Shown in pieces: positions 1 through 9,032 of a DNA stretch of 33,037 nucleotides. Origin of the DNA: Fimbriiglobus sp. (lineage in GTDB: Bacteria > Planctomycetota > Planctomycetia > Gemmatales > Gemmataceae); assembly GCA_025362195.1 (NCBI GenBank), contig JANYHV010000073.1, positions 1 through 33,037 on the forward strand. Reading direction: 5' to 3'. The notes beneath the pieces were generated by a model. The model was given only the letters and a program-made list of their open reading frames with translations. It did no database searches and was not told where the DNA came from. Position numbers and translations under genes: made by a program. Position 1 is the first letter of the stretch, and each line of letters opens with the position of its first letter.

Positions 1-487
1 TGTAGCCGTGGGCGAGGACTTGGTGGTTCTTGACGAGTTGCCGGGGGTCGAACGACGCGACGGTGACGAGGCCCAGCGGGGCGGGGCGGCCGGTGTCGAG
101 GAGGTCGCGGATTTTCGGCCACTCGTCGAGGACGGTTTGCCGCGTCAGGCCGTCGACGAGCCGCAGGTCGCCGAGCATCCGGCTCGCGCCGGGGCGGCGC
201 TGGCCGTCGTAGTACTTCAGGACGCCGAACGGCAGGTTCCAGCTTTCGAGCAGCCGCTTGCAGAAGTAGCGGAAGACCGGCGGCGTCGGCGTGGCCGGGC
301 GGGGTTGGCCGTAGACGAACAGGTCGAGGGCGGCATAGACCATGCCGCCGCACAGCCCGGCGTTGGCGTCGCCGAATTTCAGCGTGCCGAACGGCGTCGG
401 CACCAGCACGACGGGGCTGCCCGGCGGGAACCAGTTGGGGAACGGGAAGCCGTGCGCGCTGCTCGTGAACCCGGTGCGGACGGTCAC
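1..487 (-). CDS. Conserved protein of unknown function, possible papain-like fold (C-terminus cut off)
   Basis: The reverse strand reads open from GTG at 487 to the window edge, giving 162 codons with no stop, so the C-terminal part is missing. The GTG overlaps the TGA of the upstream HAD phosphatase gene as GTGA, a typical sign of translational coupling, and this decides the start. The protein has no signal peptide. Its N-terminal third is rich in Phe, Pro and Gly and contains GDANAGLCGGMVYAALD; near the window edge it reads KNHQVLAHGY. A Cys in a Gly-rich turn at a helix start, followed far downstream by a His in a strand, resembles the layout of papain-like (C39-like) cysteine peptidases. 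That reading is inference only; a non-catalytic protein is equally possible. I do not recognise a named family. Confidence 0.75.
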   Translation of the reverse strand, partial: MTVRTGFTSSAHGFPFPNWFPPGSPVVLVPTPFGTLKFGDANAGLCGGMVYAALDLFVYGQPRPATPTPPVFRYFCKRLLESWNLPFGVLKYYDGQRRPGASRMLGDLRLVDGLTRQTVLDEWPKIRDLLDTGRPAPLGLVTVASFDPRQLVKNHQVLAHGY

Positions 488-1158
488 AACAGCACGCTGA
501 GGAGTTCGGCGGGGTTGGCGAAGTCGGTCATCACGTGGTCGGCGTCGGTCGCGTGCAATTCTTCGATGGCGTGCCACCCGGTGGCCACGGCGACCGCTCT
601 CGCCCCGATCGCGCGGGCGCACTGCACGTCGAGCGGGGTGTCGCCAATGACCCACACTTCGTCGAGCGGCACCCGCCGGCCGAGGTGCTCGTGGACCTGC
701 CGGAGGGCGTCGCGGGCCACGTCGTTGCGGTCGGTGTGAACGTCGCCGTAGCCGCCGACGGCGAAGGTGTCCCAGAGGCCGAAGTGCGTCAGCTTGATCC
801 GCGCCCCCTCGCGGACGTTGCCGGTGATGAGGCCGAGCAGCACGTCCGGCCGCGGGGCGAGTTCGCGCAAGATCTCGGGGATGCCGAGGCAAACGGTGCC
901 GCCCTGTTCGTGCAGGCTGCGCGGCAGGGCGTCGAGGTACGCGGCCCGGAGGGCTTTCATCGTGTCGTCGGTCACGGGGATGCCGTTCTCACGGAGCAGG
1001 TCGCCGCCGATGGCCTGGTCGGTGCGGCCGCTGTACGGCACGTTATCGCGGACGGAGTCGAGATTGAAGGCGGCCTTCATCGCGGCCTCCATGGCGAACT
1101 TGCCCGCGCCTCCGCTGCGGATCAGGGTGCCGTCGATGTCGAAGAGGATGACGGGCAT
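484..1158 (-). CDS. HAD-superfamily phosphatase (phosphoglycolate phosphatase-like)
   Basis: This 224-residue cytosolic protein should hydrolyse a small phosphomonoester through a phospho-aspartate intermediate. All four HAD motifs are visible: motif I FDIDGT with nucleophile D7 and general acid D9, motif II LITGN, the motif III Lys in ARIKL, and motif IV VIGDTPLD. The stretch after motif I is long and helical (about residues 15-85), as in the subfamily IA cap. Length and motif spacing fit phosphoglycolate phosphatases and related IA enzymes, but the substrate cannot be read from sequence. The ATG at 1158 places motif I at the very N-terminus, as expected. The stop overlaps the start of the next gene by four bases, so the two are probably co-translated. 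It diverges from the isomerase gene at 1305. Confidence 0.88.
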   Translation of the reverse strand: MPVILFDIDGTLIRSGGAGKFAMEAAMKAAFNLDSVRDNVPYSGRTDQAIGGDLLRENGIPVTDDTMKALRAAYLDALPRSLHEQGGTVCLGIPEILRELAPRPDVLLGLITGNVREGARIKLTHFGLWDTFAVGGYGDVHTDRNDVARDALRQVHEHLGRRVPLDEVWVIGDTPLDVQCARAIGARAVAVATGWHAIEELHATDADHVMTDFANPAELLSVLL

Positions 1159-1304
1159 GGGGGGACTTTCGGCTCAAGTTGCGGTTGCGTGGGGCCGGGG
1201 GGTCGGGTATTTCGCGGGCCTCCGTGGGAGTAGTTTAGGGTTCCTGGCCGCCCGAATCCCGCCGGCTCGCAAGTTCGGCCTGACCGATCGCAAGGACGCC
1301 ATCG

Positions 1305-2411
1305 ATGCCCGTTCGCAAGCTCACCCGCCGCCTGGCGACCGCCGCCGTCCTCGCCGGCGGCCTCGGCGTGACCGCCGCCGCCCTCGCCCAACAACCGACC
1401 GCACAACCGCAACCGCCCGCGCCGACCCCGGCCGCCGTGGCCGAGGACTACACCCGGCCGGTGGCGCACGTGAACGGCAACGTGCCGATCAGCCGCCGCG
1501 ACCTGGGCGAGTTCCTGATGGCCCGCGGCGGGGCGGACAAGCTCGACCTGCTCGTCAACAAAATGATCATCGAGAACGAGGCCAAGCGGCTCGCCATCAC
1601 GGTCACCGAGACCGAGATGGAGGCGGCCTTCCTGTCCGACCTCGAAGGCCTGAGCGAAGGCGGCGTCAAGAAGGGCGACTTCGTCAAGATCGTGCTGCCG
1701 AAGTACGGCAAGACGCTGTACGAGTGGATGGAAGACGTCATCCGCCCGCGCTTGCTGCTCACCAAGATGATCGCCGGGACGATCAAAGTCACGGACGCCG
1801 AAGTGCAAATCCAGTTCGAGCGCGAGTACGGCGAGAAGCGGGAAGTCCAGATCATCATGTGGCCGGGCGGGGACGACCTCAAGTCGATCACGGCCGTCTA
1901 CGAGAAGATCCGCGGCAACCAGGCGGAGTTCGACAGCGCCGCCCGGCAGATGGCCAACCCGTCGCTGGCCGCGTCGGCCGGGCGGATCAAGCCGATCTGC
2001 CGGCACACTTACGCCGAAGACCACATCATCGAGAAGGTCGCGTTCGAGCTGAAGGTCGGCGAGGTCAGCCACATCCTGCAGACCAAGCAAGGGCACGTCG
2101 TCATGAAGTTGCTCGGCGTCATTCCGCCGGCGGACAAGATCGACCGGGCGGCCATCAAGGCCCGCCTGGAGAAGCAGGCCTACGACGAAAAGGTGAGCGT
2201 CGCCATCCCGGCCCACTTCAAGAAGCTGCACGACGCGGCCGCCCCGCAAGTCCACTACACCGGGCCGTCGCAGTGGAAGTGGAACGGCGAGACGAAGGAA
2301 GCCGTCAACGACATGCTCAAGAACCACGTCACCCCGGCCGGCGCGACCGCCCCGACGCCGATGCCGTCCGCCCCGGCCGGCGGCAAGGTTCCGCCCCCCG
2401 GCACCAAGTAA
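1305..2411 (+). CDS. Exported SurA/PpiC-type peptidyl-prolyl isomerase-like protein
   Basis: The 368-residue product begins with a signal peptide: basic MPVRKLTRR, a hydrophobic Ala/Val/Leu stretch to about residue 27, then ALAQQ. A Pro/Gln-rich linker follows (30-47). Residues 50-165 look like the helical SurA N-domain (VNGNVPISRRDLGEFL, then a helix containing LVNKMIIENEAKR). Residues 165-275 match the parvulin (PpiC) layout, with EVQIIMWP, VGEVSHILQTKQGHVVMKL and the KLLGV end. Such proteins chaperone or isomerise secreted proteins in the periplasm. The parvulin active-site signature is poorly preserved (GRIKPICRH where GDLGWF-like residues are usual), so it may act as a chaperone without isomerase activity. 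The tail is Pro/Ala-rich. A strong hairpin directly after the gene probably ends transcription. Confidence 0.82.
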   Translation: MPVRKLTRRLATAAVLAGGLGVTAAALAQQPTAQPQPPAPTPAAVAEDYTRPVAHVNGNVPISRRDLGEFLMARGGADKLDLLVNKMIIENEAKRLAITVTETEMEAAFLSDLEGLSEGGVKKGDFVKIVLPKYGKTLYEWMEDVIRPRLLLTKMIAGTIKVTDAEVQIQFEREYGEKREVQIIMWPGGDDLKSITAVYEKIRGNQAEFDSAARQMANPSLAASAGRIKPICRHTYAEDHIIEKVAFELKVGEVSHILQTKQGHVVMKLLGVIPPADKIDRAAIKARLEKQAYDEKVSVAIPAHFKKLHDAAAPQVHYTGPSQWKWNGETKEAVNDMLKNHVTPAGATAPTPMPSAPAGGKVPPPGTK

Positions 2412-2429
2412 CCCGGGCGACCTCGAGAG

Positions 2430-2460
2430 AAAAGCCCACGCCCCGACGGCGTGGGCTTTT
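2430..2460 (+). terminator. Intrinsic terminator after the PpiC-like gene
   Basis: A perfect 13-bp stem (2430-2442 with 2448-2460) has a five-base loop, and the descending arm ends in four T's followed by CGTTT. It lies 18 bases after the stop of the upstream gene. Because the ascending arm begins with AAAA, it could also work on the opposite strand. Confidence 0.85.
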
Positions 2461-2471
2461 CGTTTGCGCGC

Positions 2472-2501
2472 TTGTGACCGGCGGCCCCGCCGGGTTATAC
2501 T
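2472..2501 (+). promoter_or_regulatory. Sigma-70-like promoter for the heme-domain protein gene
   Basis: TTGTGA at 2472-2477 and TATACT at 2496-2501 are separated by 18 bases. The -10 matches the consensus at five of six positions and the -35 at four of six. It stands directly after the preceding terminator and would give a leader of roughly 55-60 bases before the ATG at 2566. Planctomycete promoters are not well defined, so this rests on consensus match and position alone. Confidence 0.55.
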
Positions 2502-2565
2502 GCTCATTCTCGCCGACCCACGGCCGCCACGGCCCCGTCCCCCCGCTCTCCCAAGAGGTTCCCGG

Positions 2566-5166
2566 ATGACCCGGTTTCTCCGCTCCTTATTCGGCACGGT
2601 CCTCGTCGGCGGCTTGATCGTCGCCCTCGGCACCGGCTCGCCGACCGCCGCCCAGGACAAGGCCAAGCCCAAAGCCAATGCGGCCAAGCCGCCCGTGAAG
2701 CCGGAGCACTCGACCCCGGCGGCGACGCTCAAAGTCGCCAAGGACTTCACGGCCGAACTGCTCTACGTCGTGCCGAAGGAAACGCAGGGGTCGTGGGTCA
2801 ACCTCTGCAGCGACCCCAAAGGCCGGCTGATCGTCTCGGACCAGTACGGGGCGCTGTACCGGGTCACCCCGCCGCCGCTCGGGGCCAAGGGCGAGCCGAA
2901 GATCGAGAAGATTCCGGCCGACATCGGCATGGCCCAGGGCCTCCTCTACGCCTTCGACGCCCTGTACGTCGTCGTCAACGGCGACAAAAACAAGTCCGGG
3001 CTGTACCGCGTCACCGACACGAACAACGACGACGTGTTCGACAAGATCGAACTCCTCCGCAAGTTCGACGGCGGCGGCGGCGAGCACGGCCCGCACGCCG
3101 TCGTCCCGCACCCGGACGGCAAGCGGCTGACCATCGTCTGCGGCAACCAGACCAAGCTCACCAAACTCGACAATTCCCTGGTGCCGCAGGTGTGGGGCGA
3201 CGACCACCTCCTGCCGCGCGTGCCGGACGGCAACGGCTTCATGGCCGGCACCCTGGCCCCCGGCGGCTGCATCTACAACGTCAACCCGGACGGCACGAAC
3301 TGGGAGCTGGTGAGCGTCGGCTTCCGCAACCAGTACGACGCCGCGTACAACAAGGCCGGCGACCTGTTCACGTTCGACGCCGACATGGAGTGGGACATGA
3401 ACACCCCGTGGTACCGGCCGACGCGGGTCTGCCACGTCACCCCCGGGAGCGAGTGGGGCTGGCGGAACGGCGCGGGCAAGTACCCCGAGTACTACGCCGA
3501 CAACCTGCCGCCGACGGTCAACGTCGGCCCCGGCTCGCCGACCGGCGTCTGCTTCGGCTACGGGGCCAAGTTCCCGGCCAAGTACCAGAACGCCTTCTTC
3601 ATCTGCGACTGGAGCTACGGCAAACTGTACGCCGTCCACAACACCCCGAGCGGCGCGAGCTACAAGGGCACGGCGGAAGAGTTCATCACCGGCAGCCCCC
3701 TGCCCTTGACCGACGTGATCGTCAACCCGGTGGACGGGGCGATGTACTTCGCCATCGGCGGCCGCAAGACGCAATCGGCCCTGTACCGCGTGACGTACAC
3801 CGGCAAAGAATCGACGACCGCCGACACGACCGTGCCGACGCCGACGGCGGAAGCCGTCGAGCGGAAGCGGCTCGAAAAGCTCCTCGGCAACGGCAAACTG
3901 TCGCCCCAGGAGGTTGCGAACACCTTCACGAGCCTGGGCAACCCCGACCGATTCGTCTCCTTCACCGCCCGCTGTGTTTTGGAAGGCCAACCGGTCGAGT
4001 CGTGGCGCGACAAAGCGCTGAGCGCGACCGATCCCGAGGTAGCGATCCCGGCCCTCCTCGCCCTGGCCCGCGCCAGTGGCCCGTGCCCGCTGCACGCCAA
4101 GTCGAAGGACGTGAAGAGCCTGCCGCAGGCGACCCTCGACGCCTTCCTGCGGCTGTTCAAGAACGACTTCGCCAAGCTGAAGCCGTCGGACAAACTCGAT
4201 CTCGTCCGCGCGCTGCAAGTGACCCTGCACCGCCAGACGACGACGCCCGGGCAACAAGCCCCGCTGGCGCAACAACTCGACGCCGTATTCCCCACCGGCT
4301 CGCGCTTCCTCGACTCCGAGTTGCTGCAAGTGCTCGTCTACTTGCAAAGTCCGACGGCCGCGACCAAGGGCTTGAAGCTGCTCGCCGATGCCCCGACGCA
4401 GGAAGAGCAACTCGAATACGTCCGTAGCTTGCGAATGCTCAAGGCCGGCTGGACGCCGGCACAGCGGGCCGAGTACTTCGCATGGTTCAACAAGGCCGGC
4501 GGCTACAAGGGCGGCAACAGTTTTCAGGGCTTCTTGCGGCTCATCAAGACCGACGCCGTGGCCCTCTTGACTGCCGACGAGAAGGTGGCCCTCAAGCCGG
4601 TCCTCGACGCCAAGCCGGCGACGACTTCGGTCACGACGGCGGCCCCGCGGGCCTTCGTCAAGAAGTGGACCCTCGACGAGTTGACCCCGGTCGTCGCCAA
4701 GGGCCTGGAGGCCGGGCACCGCGACTTCGACAAGGGCCGCAAGCTCTTCGGCGCGGCCAACTGCTTCGCCTGCCACCGCTACGACAACGAGGGCGGCAAC
4801 ACCGGCCCGGACATCTCCGGAGTGGCCGGCCGCTTCAACACCCGCGACCTGCTCGAATCGATCCTCGACCCGAACAAGGAAGTCAGCGACCAGTACGCCG
4901 CGGTCGAGATTCAAACCCTCGACGGTAAGAGCTTGCTCGGCCGCATCATCAACCACAACGGCGACGGTATGATGATCAACACGGACATGCTCAACCCGAA
5001 CGCGATCACAACGGTGAACAAGAACAACATCGACACGATGAACCTCTCGAAGCAGTCGATGATGCCGTCCGGCCTCTTCGACACGCTCAAGGACGACGAG
5101 ATCGTTGACCTGATGGCGTACTTGCTGTCCCGCGGCGACCGCAACGGGCCGTTCTTCAAGAAGTGA
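2566..5166 (+). CDS. Secreted propeller/HEAT protein with C-terminal c-type heme domain (Pirellula/Verrucomicrobium type)
   Basis: The 866-residue protein starts at the ATG preceded by AGAGG; a further-upstream in-frame start at 2464 would run across the promoter. Residues 1-30 form a signal peptide (TRFLRSLFGTVLVGGLIV...AAQ). Residues about 45-430 repeat blade-like segments such as GRLIVSDQYGALYRV and ALYVVVNGD, as in the PQQ-dehydrogenase-like propellers of planctomycetes. Residues about 440-690 are helical and HEAT-like. The C-terminus holds one covalent heme site, CFACH at residues 733-737, then NTGPDISGVAGRF and LLESILDPNKEVSDQY, hallmarks of the Verrucomicrobium/Pirellula heme-binding domain. 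A late Met (SMMPSG) is a plausible axial ligand. It probably oxidises a sugar or other small molecule outside the cytoplasm; the substrate is unknown. It is monocistronic, with its own promoter and terminator. Confidence 0.92.
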   Translation: MTRFLRSLFGTVLVGGLIVALGTGSPTAAQDKAKPKANAAKPPVKPEHSTPAATLKVAKDFTAELLYVVPKETQGSWVNLCSDPKGRLIVSDQYGALYRVTPPPLGAKGEPKIEKIPADIGMAQGLLYAFDALYVVVNGDKNKSGLYRVTDTNNDDVFDKIELLRKFDGGGGEHGPHAVVPHPDGKRLTIVCGNQTKLTKLDNSLVPQVWGDDHLLPRVPDGNGFMAGTLAPGGCIYNVNPDGTNWELVSVGFRNQYDAAYNKAGDLFTFDADMEWDMNTPWYRPTRVCHVTPGSEWGWRNGAGKYPEYYADNLPPTVNVGPGSPTGVCFGYGAKFPAKYQNAFFICDWSYGKLYAVHNTPSGASYKGTAEEFITGSPLPLTDVIVNPVDGAMYFAIGGRKTQSALYRVTYTGKESTTADTTVPTPTAEAVERKRLEKLLGNGKLSPQEVANTFTSLGNPDRFVSFTARCVLEGQPVESWRDKALSATDPEVAIPALLALARASGPCPLHAKSKDVKSLPQATLDAFLRLFKNDFAKLKPSDKLDLVRALQVTLHRQTTTPGQQAPLAQQLDAVFPTGSRFLDSELLQVLVYLQSPTAATKGLKLLADAPTQEEQLEYVRSLRMLKAGWTPAQRAEYFAWFNKAGGYKGGNSFQGFLRLIKTDAVALLTADEKVALKPVLDAKPATTSVTTAAPRAFVKKWTLDELTPVVAKGLEAGHRDFDKGRKLFGAANCFACHRYDNEGGNTGPDISGVAGRFNTRDLLESILDPNKEVSDQYAAVEIQTLDGKSLLGRIINHNGDGMMINTDMLNPNAITTVNKNNIDTMNLSKQSMMPSGLFDTLKDDEIVDLMAYLLSRGDRNGPFFKK

Positions 5167-5174
5167 CCGCAAAT

Positions 5175-5208
5175 GCGAACCGGCGGGCCGAAAGGCCCGC
5201 CGGTTCGC
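5175..5208. terminator. Bidirectional hairpin terminator between convergent genes
   Basis: A perfect 15-bp stem (5175-5189 with 5194-5208) is closed by a GAAA tetraloop. It sits between the stop of the heme-domain gene (5166) and the stop of the minus-strand membrane protein gene (5226). There is only a weak T tract (TT) on the plus side and AAAT on the other, so efficiency is uncertain, but position and stability fit a shared terminator. Confidence 0.75.
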
Positions 5209-5225
5209 TTGACACCGAGTTCCCG

Positions 5226-5630
5226 TCAAATCGCCGAGACCGACGCCGCCGCTTCGCGGGCCTTGCGGGCCTTCTTGGCGTCGATGAACGATTTCACGCA
5301 CAGGCCGACGAAGACGACGGAGAGCAGCGTCATGCCGACGCCGACCTTCACGGCCGCCGTGTCGAAGTTGAAGTTGCGCAGCGCGACCGGGACGAAGCCG
5401 CCGACGATGCCGAGCAGGCCGAGCACGGCGGCGACGTGCATAGCGTGCTTCAACAGCGACGGTTTAAGTGCCGCGACCAGCCCGGCGAGCGTGATCGGCA
5501 GGCCGAGGAACGCCGGGGACAGCGCCGAGATTTTGAACGGGTCGCCGGTGCCGAGCAGGTCGGGCGACGTGTAGGCGACGACGCCGAGGGCCGTGAGTAG
5601 TCCGCCGAAAAGCATGGCGACGATGGGCAC
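5226..5630 (-). CDS. Small integral membrane protein of unknown function
   Basis: The 134-residue protein starts at GTG 5630, preceded by AAGGAG at good spacing; an ATG five codons later is the alternative. Four hydrophobic segments are visible: about residues 3-20 (IVAMLFGGLLTALGVVAY), 40-55 (FLGLPITLAGLVAALK), 62-83 (AMHVAAVLGLLGIVGGFVPVAL) and 93-114 (VGVGMTLLSVVFVGLCVKSFI). The C-terminal tail is basic and Ala-rich (DAKKARKAREAA), so it probably lies in the cytoplasm. No charged residues inside the membrane segments suggest transport or catalysis. I do not recognise the family. It is the last gene of the cmk-guaA run, 27 bases after the small gene before it. Confidence 0.72.
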   Translation of the reverse strand: MPIVAMLFGGLLTALGVVAYTSPDLLGTGDPFKISALSPAFLGLPITLAGLVAALKPSLLKHAMHVAAVLGLLGIVGGFVPVALRNFNFDTAAVKVGVGMTLLSVVFVGLCVKSFIDAKKARKAREAAASVSAI

Positions 5631-5657
5631 GGTGAGACTCCTTGAGGGGGTGCGGGT

Positions 5658-5900
5658 TCAGCCGGTGGAAAGGGCTTCGATCACTTCGCGGACCAGGTCA
5701 TCCGGCCCGGCAAGATCGACCGCCCAGGCGTCGATGAAGACCGTCAATTCGGCCTCGCCGCGGCGGAAGTGGCTCAGGCCGACGCCGAGCGGCGAGTCGT
5801 AATTGTCCGTGTTACCGAGAAAGCCGCGGTCGCGCAACGCCGCTTGCAGGCGGTCGATGCCGTCGTCGTCGTTCGCGGCGCAAATGTCGGTGCGGGTCAC
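5658..5900 (-). CDS. Small acidic conserved protein of unknown function
   Basis: The 80-residue product starts at GTG 5900, with GGAG about seven bases upstream lying across the end of guaA; the start is only four bases after the guaA stop. It has no signal peptide or membrane segment. The sequence is acidic (CAANDDDGIDRLQAALRDRG near the start and DLAGPDDLVREVIEAL near the end), with a central segment carrying SPLGVGLSHFRRGEAELTVF. The likely fold is a small alpha/beta domain. Tight coupling to guaA supports it as a real gene. Function is unknown. Confidence 0.62.
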   Translation of the reverse strand: MTRTDICAANDDDGIDRLQAALRDRGFLGNTDNYDSPLGVGLSHFRRGEAELTVFIDAWAVDLAGPDDLVREVIEALSTG

Positions 5901-5904
5901 GGCG

Positions 5905-7458
5905 TCACTCCCACTCGATCGTGGCGGGCGGCTTACTACTCACGTCGTAGACGACGCGGTTCACGCCCTTGACGCGGTTGATGATGTTCGTCGAGACGCG
6001 GGCCAGGAGTTCGTGCGGCAGGTGCGACCAGTCGGCCGTCATGAAGTCGTCCGTCTGCACGCAGCGGAGGGCGACCGTGTTCTCGTAGGTCCGGCCGTCG
6101 CCCATGACGCCGACCGACTGCACCGGCAACAGCACCGCGAACGCCTGCGAGGTCTTGCGGTACCAACCGGACTTGTGCAGTTCGTCGAGGAAGATCGTGT
6201 CGCACTTGCGAATCACTTCGAGCTTCTCCGGGGTGACCGCGCCGAGGCACCGGACGGCCAGGCCGGGGCCGGGGAACGGGTGCCGCCAGACGACCTCTTC
6301 GGGCAGGCCGAGTTCTAACCCGAGCCGGCGGACTTCGTCCTTGAACAGGTCGCGGAGCGGTTCCACCAACTCGAAGCCGAGTTCCTTCGGTAGCCCGCCG
6401 ACGTTGTGGTGCAGCTTGATCGTCGCCGCCGGGCCGTCGGCCGTGCCGCCGCTCTCGATCACGTCCGGGTAGAGCGTGCCCTGGGCCAGGAACGACGCGC
6501 CGGGGATGTTCAACGCCTCGGCCTTGAACACGTCGATGAACAGCTTGCCGATGATTTTTCGCTTTTCCTGCGGCTCCGTCACTCCGGCGAGCGCGGCGAG
6601 GAACAACGGCCCGGCATCGACGACGCGCAGGTCGGCCTTGAACCAGTCGCGGAAGGCGTGCCGGACGAGTTCGGTCTCGCCCTCGCGCATCAGCCCGTTA
6701 TCGACGTAAATGCACGCGACCTGCTTGCCGATCGCCTTGACGAGCAGGGCGGCACAGACGGCCGAATCGACGCCGCCGGACAGGCCGCAGATGACCCGCT
6801 GGTCGCCGACCCGCTGGCGGATCGACGCGACGGTCGAGTCGATGAACGTCGTCATCTTCCAGTCGCCGGCGCACCCGCACACGTCCCGCAGGAAGTTGGC
6901 AAGGATTTGACCGCCGTGCGGCGTGTGGCTGACTTCGGGGTGGAACTGCAAACCGTAGACCGGCCGCGTGACGTGCTTGACCGCCGCGACCGGGCAAGTG
7001 TCCGTCGCCGCGAGCGAGACGAAGTCCCCGGTGACGGTACTCACCTGGTCGCCGTGGCTCATCCAGACGACCGACTCGGCCGGGTAGCCGCGGAACAGGG
7101 CGTTGGCGTCGGTGACGGTCAGCGTCGCCCGGCCGTACTCTCGGGAGGCCGCCGGGCTGACCGTGCCGCCGAGGACGTGGCAAGCGAGTTGCATCCCGTA
7201 GCAGATGCCGAGCACGGGGATGTTCAGGTCGAACACGGCGGGGTCGCACTTCGGGGCGTTCGGCTCGTAAACGCTGGCCGGCCCGCCCGAGAAGATGATG
7301 CCGCGCGGGTTCAGTTCGCGCACCCGCGCGGCCGAAATGTCGTGCCGGACGACCATGCAGAAGACGTTCGAGTCCCGGACGCGGCGGGCAATCAGTTGCC
7401 CGAACTGCGAGCCGAAGTCGAAGATCAGCACCAGTTCGGGCGGGGTCGGCGGGGTCAA
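5905..7458 (-). CDS. guaA: GMP synthase (glutamine-hydrolysing)
   Basis: This cytosolic enzyme converts XMP to GMP using ATP and the amide nitrogen of glutamine. The 517-residue length is normal. Residues 8-195 are the class I glutamine amidotransferase domain, with nucleophile C86 in GICYGMQ and the partners H173 and E175 in FHPEVSHT. The ATP-pyrophosphatase domain follows, with its P-loop SGGVDSAV at 227-234. The C-terminal dimerisation domain contains [11 protein letters not shown] and ends in KPPATIEWE, the usual GuaA ending. The start is a TTG: AGGAG lies about nine bases upstream and overlaps the stop codon of proC, and the residues after it ([11 protein letters not shown]) match the family start. 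It sits between proC and a small unknown gene in one close run. Confidence 0.97.
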   Translation of the reverse strand: MTPPTPPELVLIFDFGSQFGQLIARRVRDSNVFCMVVRHDISAARVRELNPRGIIFSGGPASVYEPNAPKCDPAVFDLNIPVLGICYGMQLACHVLGGTVSPAASREYGRATLTVTDANALFRGYPAESVVWMSHGDQVSTVTGDFVSLAATDTCPVAAVKHVTRPVYGLQFHPEVSHTPHGGQILANFLRDVCGCAGDWKMTTFIDSTVASIRQRVGDQRVICGLSGGVDSAVCAALLVKAIGKQVACIYVDNGLMREGETELVRHAFRDWFKADLRVVDAGPLFLAALAGVTEPQEKRKIIGKLFIDVFKAEALNIPGASFLAQGTLYPDVIESGGTADGPAATIKLHHNVGGLPKELGFELVEPLRDLFKDEVRRLGLELGLPEEVVWRHPFPGPGLAVRCLGAVTPEKLEVIRKCDTIFLDELHKSGWYRKTSQAFAVLLPVQSVGVMGDGRTYENTVALRCVQTDDFMTADWSHLPHELLARVSTNIINRVKGVNRVVYDVSSKPPATIEWE

Positions 7459-7468
7459 CGCGAGGCTC

Positions 7469-8296
7469 CTAGCTCTTCTTGCCGAGTTCGGCGGCGCGGG
7501 TCGCCGCGGCCTCGACGGCGTTCATGACGGTGGCCCGGAACGCGCCGCGCTCCAAGGCGTGGATGCCTGCGATGGTCGTGCCGCCGGGGCTGGCGACGGC
7601 GTCCTTGAGGGCGGCCGGGTGGGTGCCGGTTTCGAGCACCATCTTGGCACTGCCGAAAACCGTTTGCGCGGCGAGTTTCAAGGCGGTTTCCCGCGGCAGG
7701 CCGGCCCGCACGCCGCCGTCGGCGAGGGCCTCGATCATCATGTAGACGTAAGCAGGGCCGCTGCCGCTCAGCCCGGTCACGGCGTCGAGTTGGCCTTCGG
7801 GCACCGCCAGGGCGACGCCGACGCTGCCGAACAGGCGGGCTGCAATTGCGCCGTCGTCCGGCAACGCCGCCGGGCCGACCGCGTACCCGGTGGCACTCGC
7901 CCCGACCAGGCACGGCGTGTTCGGCATCACCCGCACGACCCGCGTCTCACTGCCCAGGTGGCCGGCGAGTTGGGCGAGGGTCACGCCGGCGGCAATCGAC
8001 ACGACCAGGTGGCGGTCGGTCAACGCGCCGCGGACTTCGCTCAGAGCCGCGGCCAGGATTTGCGGTTTGACCGCGAGGACGAGAATCTGGCTGCCCTGGA
8101 CGACTTCGGCGTTCGTCGGCACGGCGCGAAGACCGGTCGCGTCGCTGAACTTCTTGCGGGCCGTCGGGTCGGGTTCGCCGGCCAGGCTGTGCGTGAGGTC
8201 GAGCAGGCCGGCGTTCGCCCAGGCCTTGGCGAGGGCCGTCGCCATTTGGCCCGCGCCGAGGAAGCCGACGGAGTATGCGGACGCGAGGGCAGGCAT
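7469..8296 (-). CDS. proC: Pyrroline-5-carboxylate reductase
   Basis: The enzyme catalyses the last step of proline synthesis, reducing pyrroline-5-carboxylate with NAD(P)H. The Rossmann motif GFLGAGQMA lies at residues 11-19. [32 protein letters not shown] and [20 protein letters not shown] follow in family order, and [11 protein letters not shown] near the C-terminus is the conserved substrate-binding segment. With the ATG at 8296 the protein is 275 residues, close to the usual length. An in-frame ATG at 8326 would add ten residues and lies directly after a TAGG sequence; neither start has a strong ribosome-binding site. It lies between plsC and guaA, with only ten bases to guaA. Confidence 0.95.
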   Translation of the reverse strand: MPALASAYSVGFLGAGQMATALAKAWANAGLLDLTHSLAGEPDPTARKKFSDATGLRAVPTNAEVVQGSQILVLAVKPQILAAALSEVRGALTDRHLVVSIAAGVTLAQLAGHLGSETRVVRVMPNTPCLVGASATGYAVGPAALPDDGAIAARLFGSVGVALAVPEGQLDAVTGLSGSGPAYVYMMIEALADGGVRAGLPRETALKLAAQTVFGSAKMVLETGTHPAALKDAVASPGGTTIAGIHALERGAFRATVMNAVEAAATRAAELGKKS

Positions 8297-8336
8297 CGCC
8301 GGAACCCGAGAGTTTGAAAGATTCATCCTATCGAAC

Positions 8337-9032
8337 TCACGCCCGCCGACGCAGTTTCTCGGCCGCGGTGACGCTGACCGCGATGCGGGCCTGCAAGTCG
8401 GCCAGCATCGCCTCCCGGTCCATCGTGCGGTAGACGGCGGAGTGGACCGGCTCGCCGTAGTGCAGGCCGATACTGCGGCCGCCCGTCTCCTCGAACAGCG
8501 TCTCGGGCTGCGGTCGTTTGGCGTGGCGGGACCACATGTCGTAACACCCACTAATGCCGACCGGGACGATCTGACAGTTCGCGCGCTTGATGAGTAGCGA
8601 TATGCCGGGTTTGAGCGGTTGCAAGGTGCCGTCGTGGGTCCGCTCGCCTTCGGGGAAGATGACGATCGCCCTGCCCTGCCCCAGCAGCGCGAGGACCGTT
8701 TGCAGCCCCTCCTTGCCAAAGCCGCGGTCGATCGGCACCGCGCCGTAACTGCGAATGGCCGCGGCGAACAGGCGGTTCTTGAACAGGTTGTGCCGGGCCA
8801 GGTAGACCAGCCACCGGGTCGAGGCGTTGCCGACCAGCCACGGGTCGAGGAACGACTGGTGGTTCGACACGAGCAGCACCGGGCCGGTCGCGGGGATGTT
8901 CCCGCGGCCCGACGCGCGGAAGCTCAGGCCGAAGGTCAGGGCGTGAAAGGTCAGCCAGAAGGTCGAGTGGAACGCGACCCGCTGGACCAGGTCCCCGGTC
9001 CGCGCGGGGGTCACGTCGCCGGGGCTTGCCAT
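8337..9032 (-). CDS. plsC: 1-acyl-sn-glycerol-3-phosphate acyltransferase
   Basis: This membrane-associated enzyme acylates lysophosphatidic acid to phosphatidic acid in phospholipid synthesis. The 231-residue protein has the PlsC motifs: NHQSFLD with H58 and D63 (the HX4D catalytic pair), GAVPIDRG (motif II), IFPEGER (motif III, about 126-131) and VPVGISG (motif IV). A hydrophobic stretch near residues 23-38 (STFWLTFHALTFGLSF) fits membrane attachment. The ATG at 9032 lies inside the end of the upstream cytidylate kinase gene, a 22-base overlap; longer in-frame starts would read through most of cmk and were rejected. Neighbouring cmk supplies CDP for CTP, which the same lipid pathway uses, so the pairing makes sense metabolically. 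Confidence 0.93.
   Translation of the reverse strand: MASPGDVTPARTGDLVQRVAFHSTFWLTFHALTFGLSFRASGRGNIPATGPVLLVSNHQSFLDPWLVGNASTRWLVYLARHNLFKNRLFAAAIRSYGAVPIDRGFGKEGLQTVLALLGQGRAIVIFPEGERTHDGTLQPLKPGISLLIKRANCQIVPVGISGCYDMWSRHAKRPQPETLFEETGGRSIGLHYGEPVHSAVYRTMDREAMLADLQARIAVSVTAAEKLRRRA

Noticed and set aside
1122-2750. Minus-strand open frame crossing the HAD start, the PpiC-like gene and a terminator
   Set aside because: It spans a promoter and a terminator and shows no recognisable domain; it is an antisense artefact.
2587-5301. Minus-strand open frame of about 900 codons opposite the heme-domain gene
   Set aside because: It is the antisense shadow of a strongly supported gene; high third-position GC removes stops on the other strand, and the translation is Val/Arg/Gly-rich without domains.
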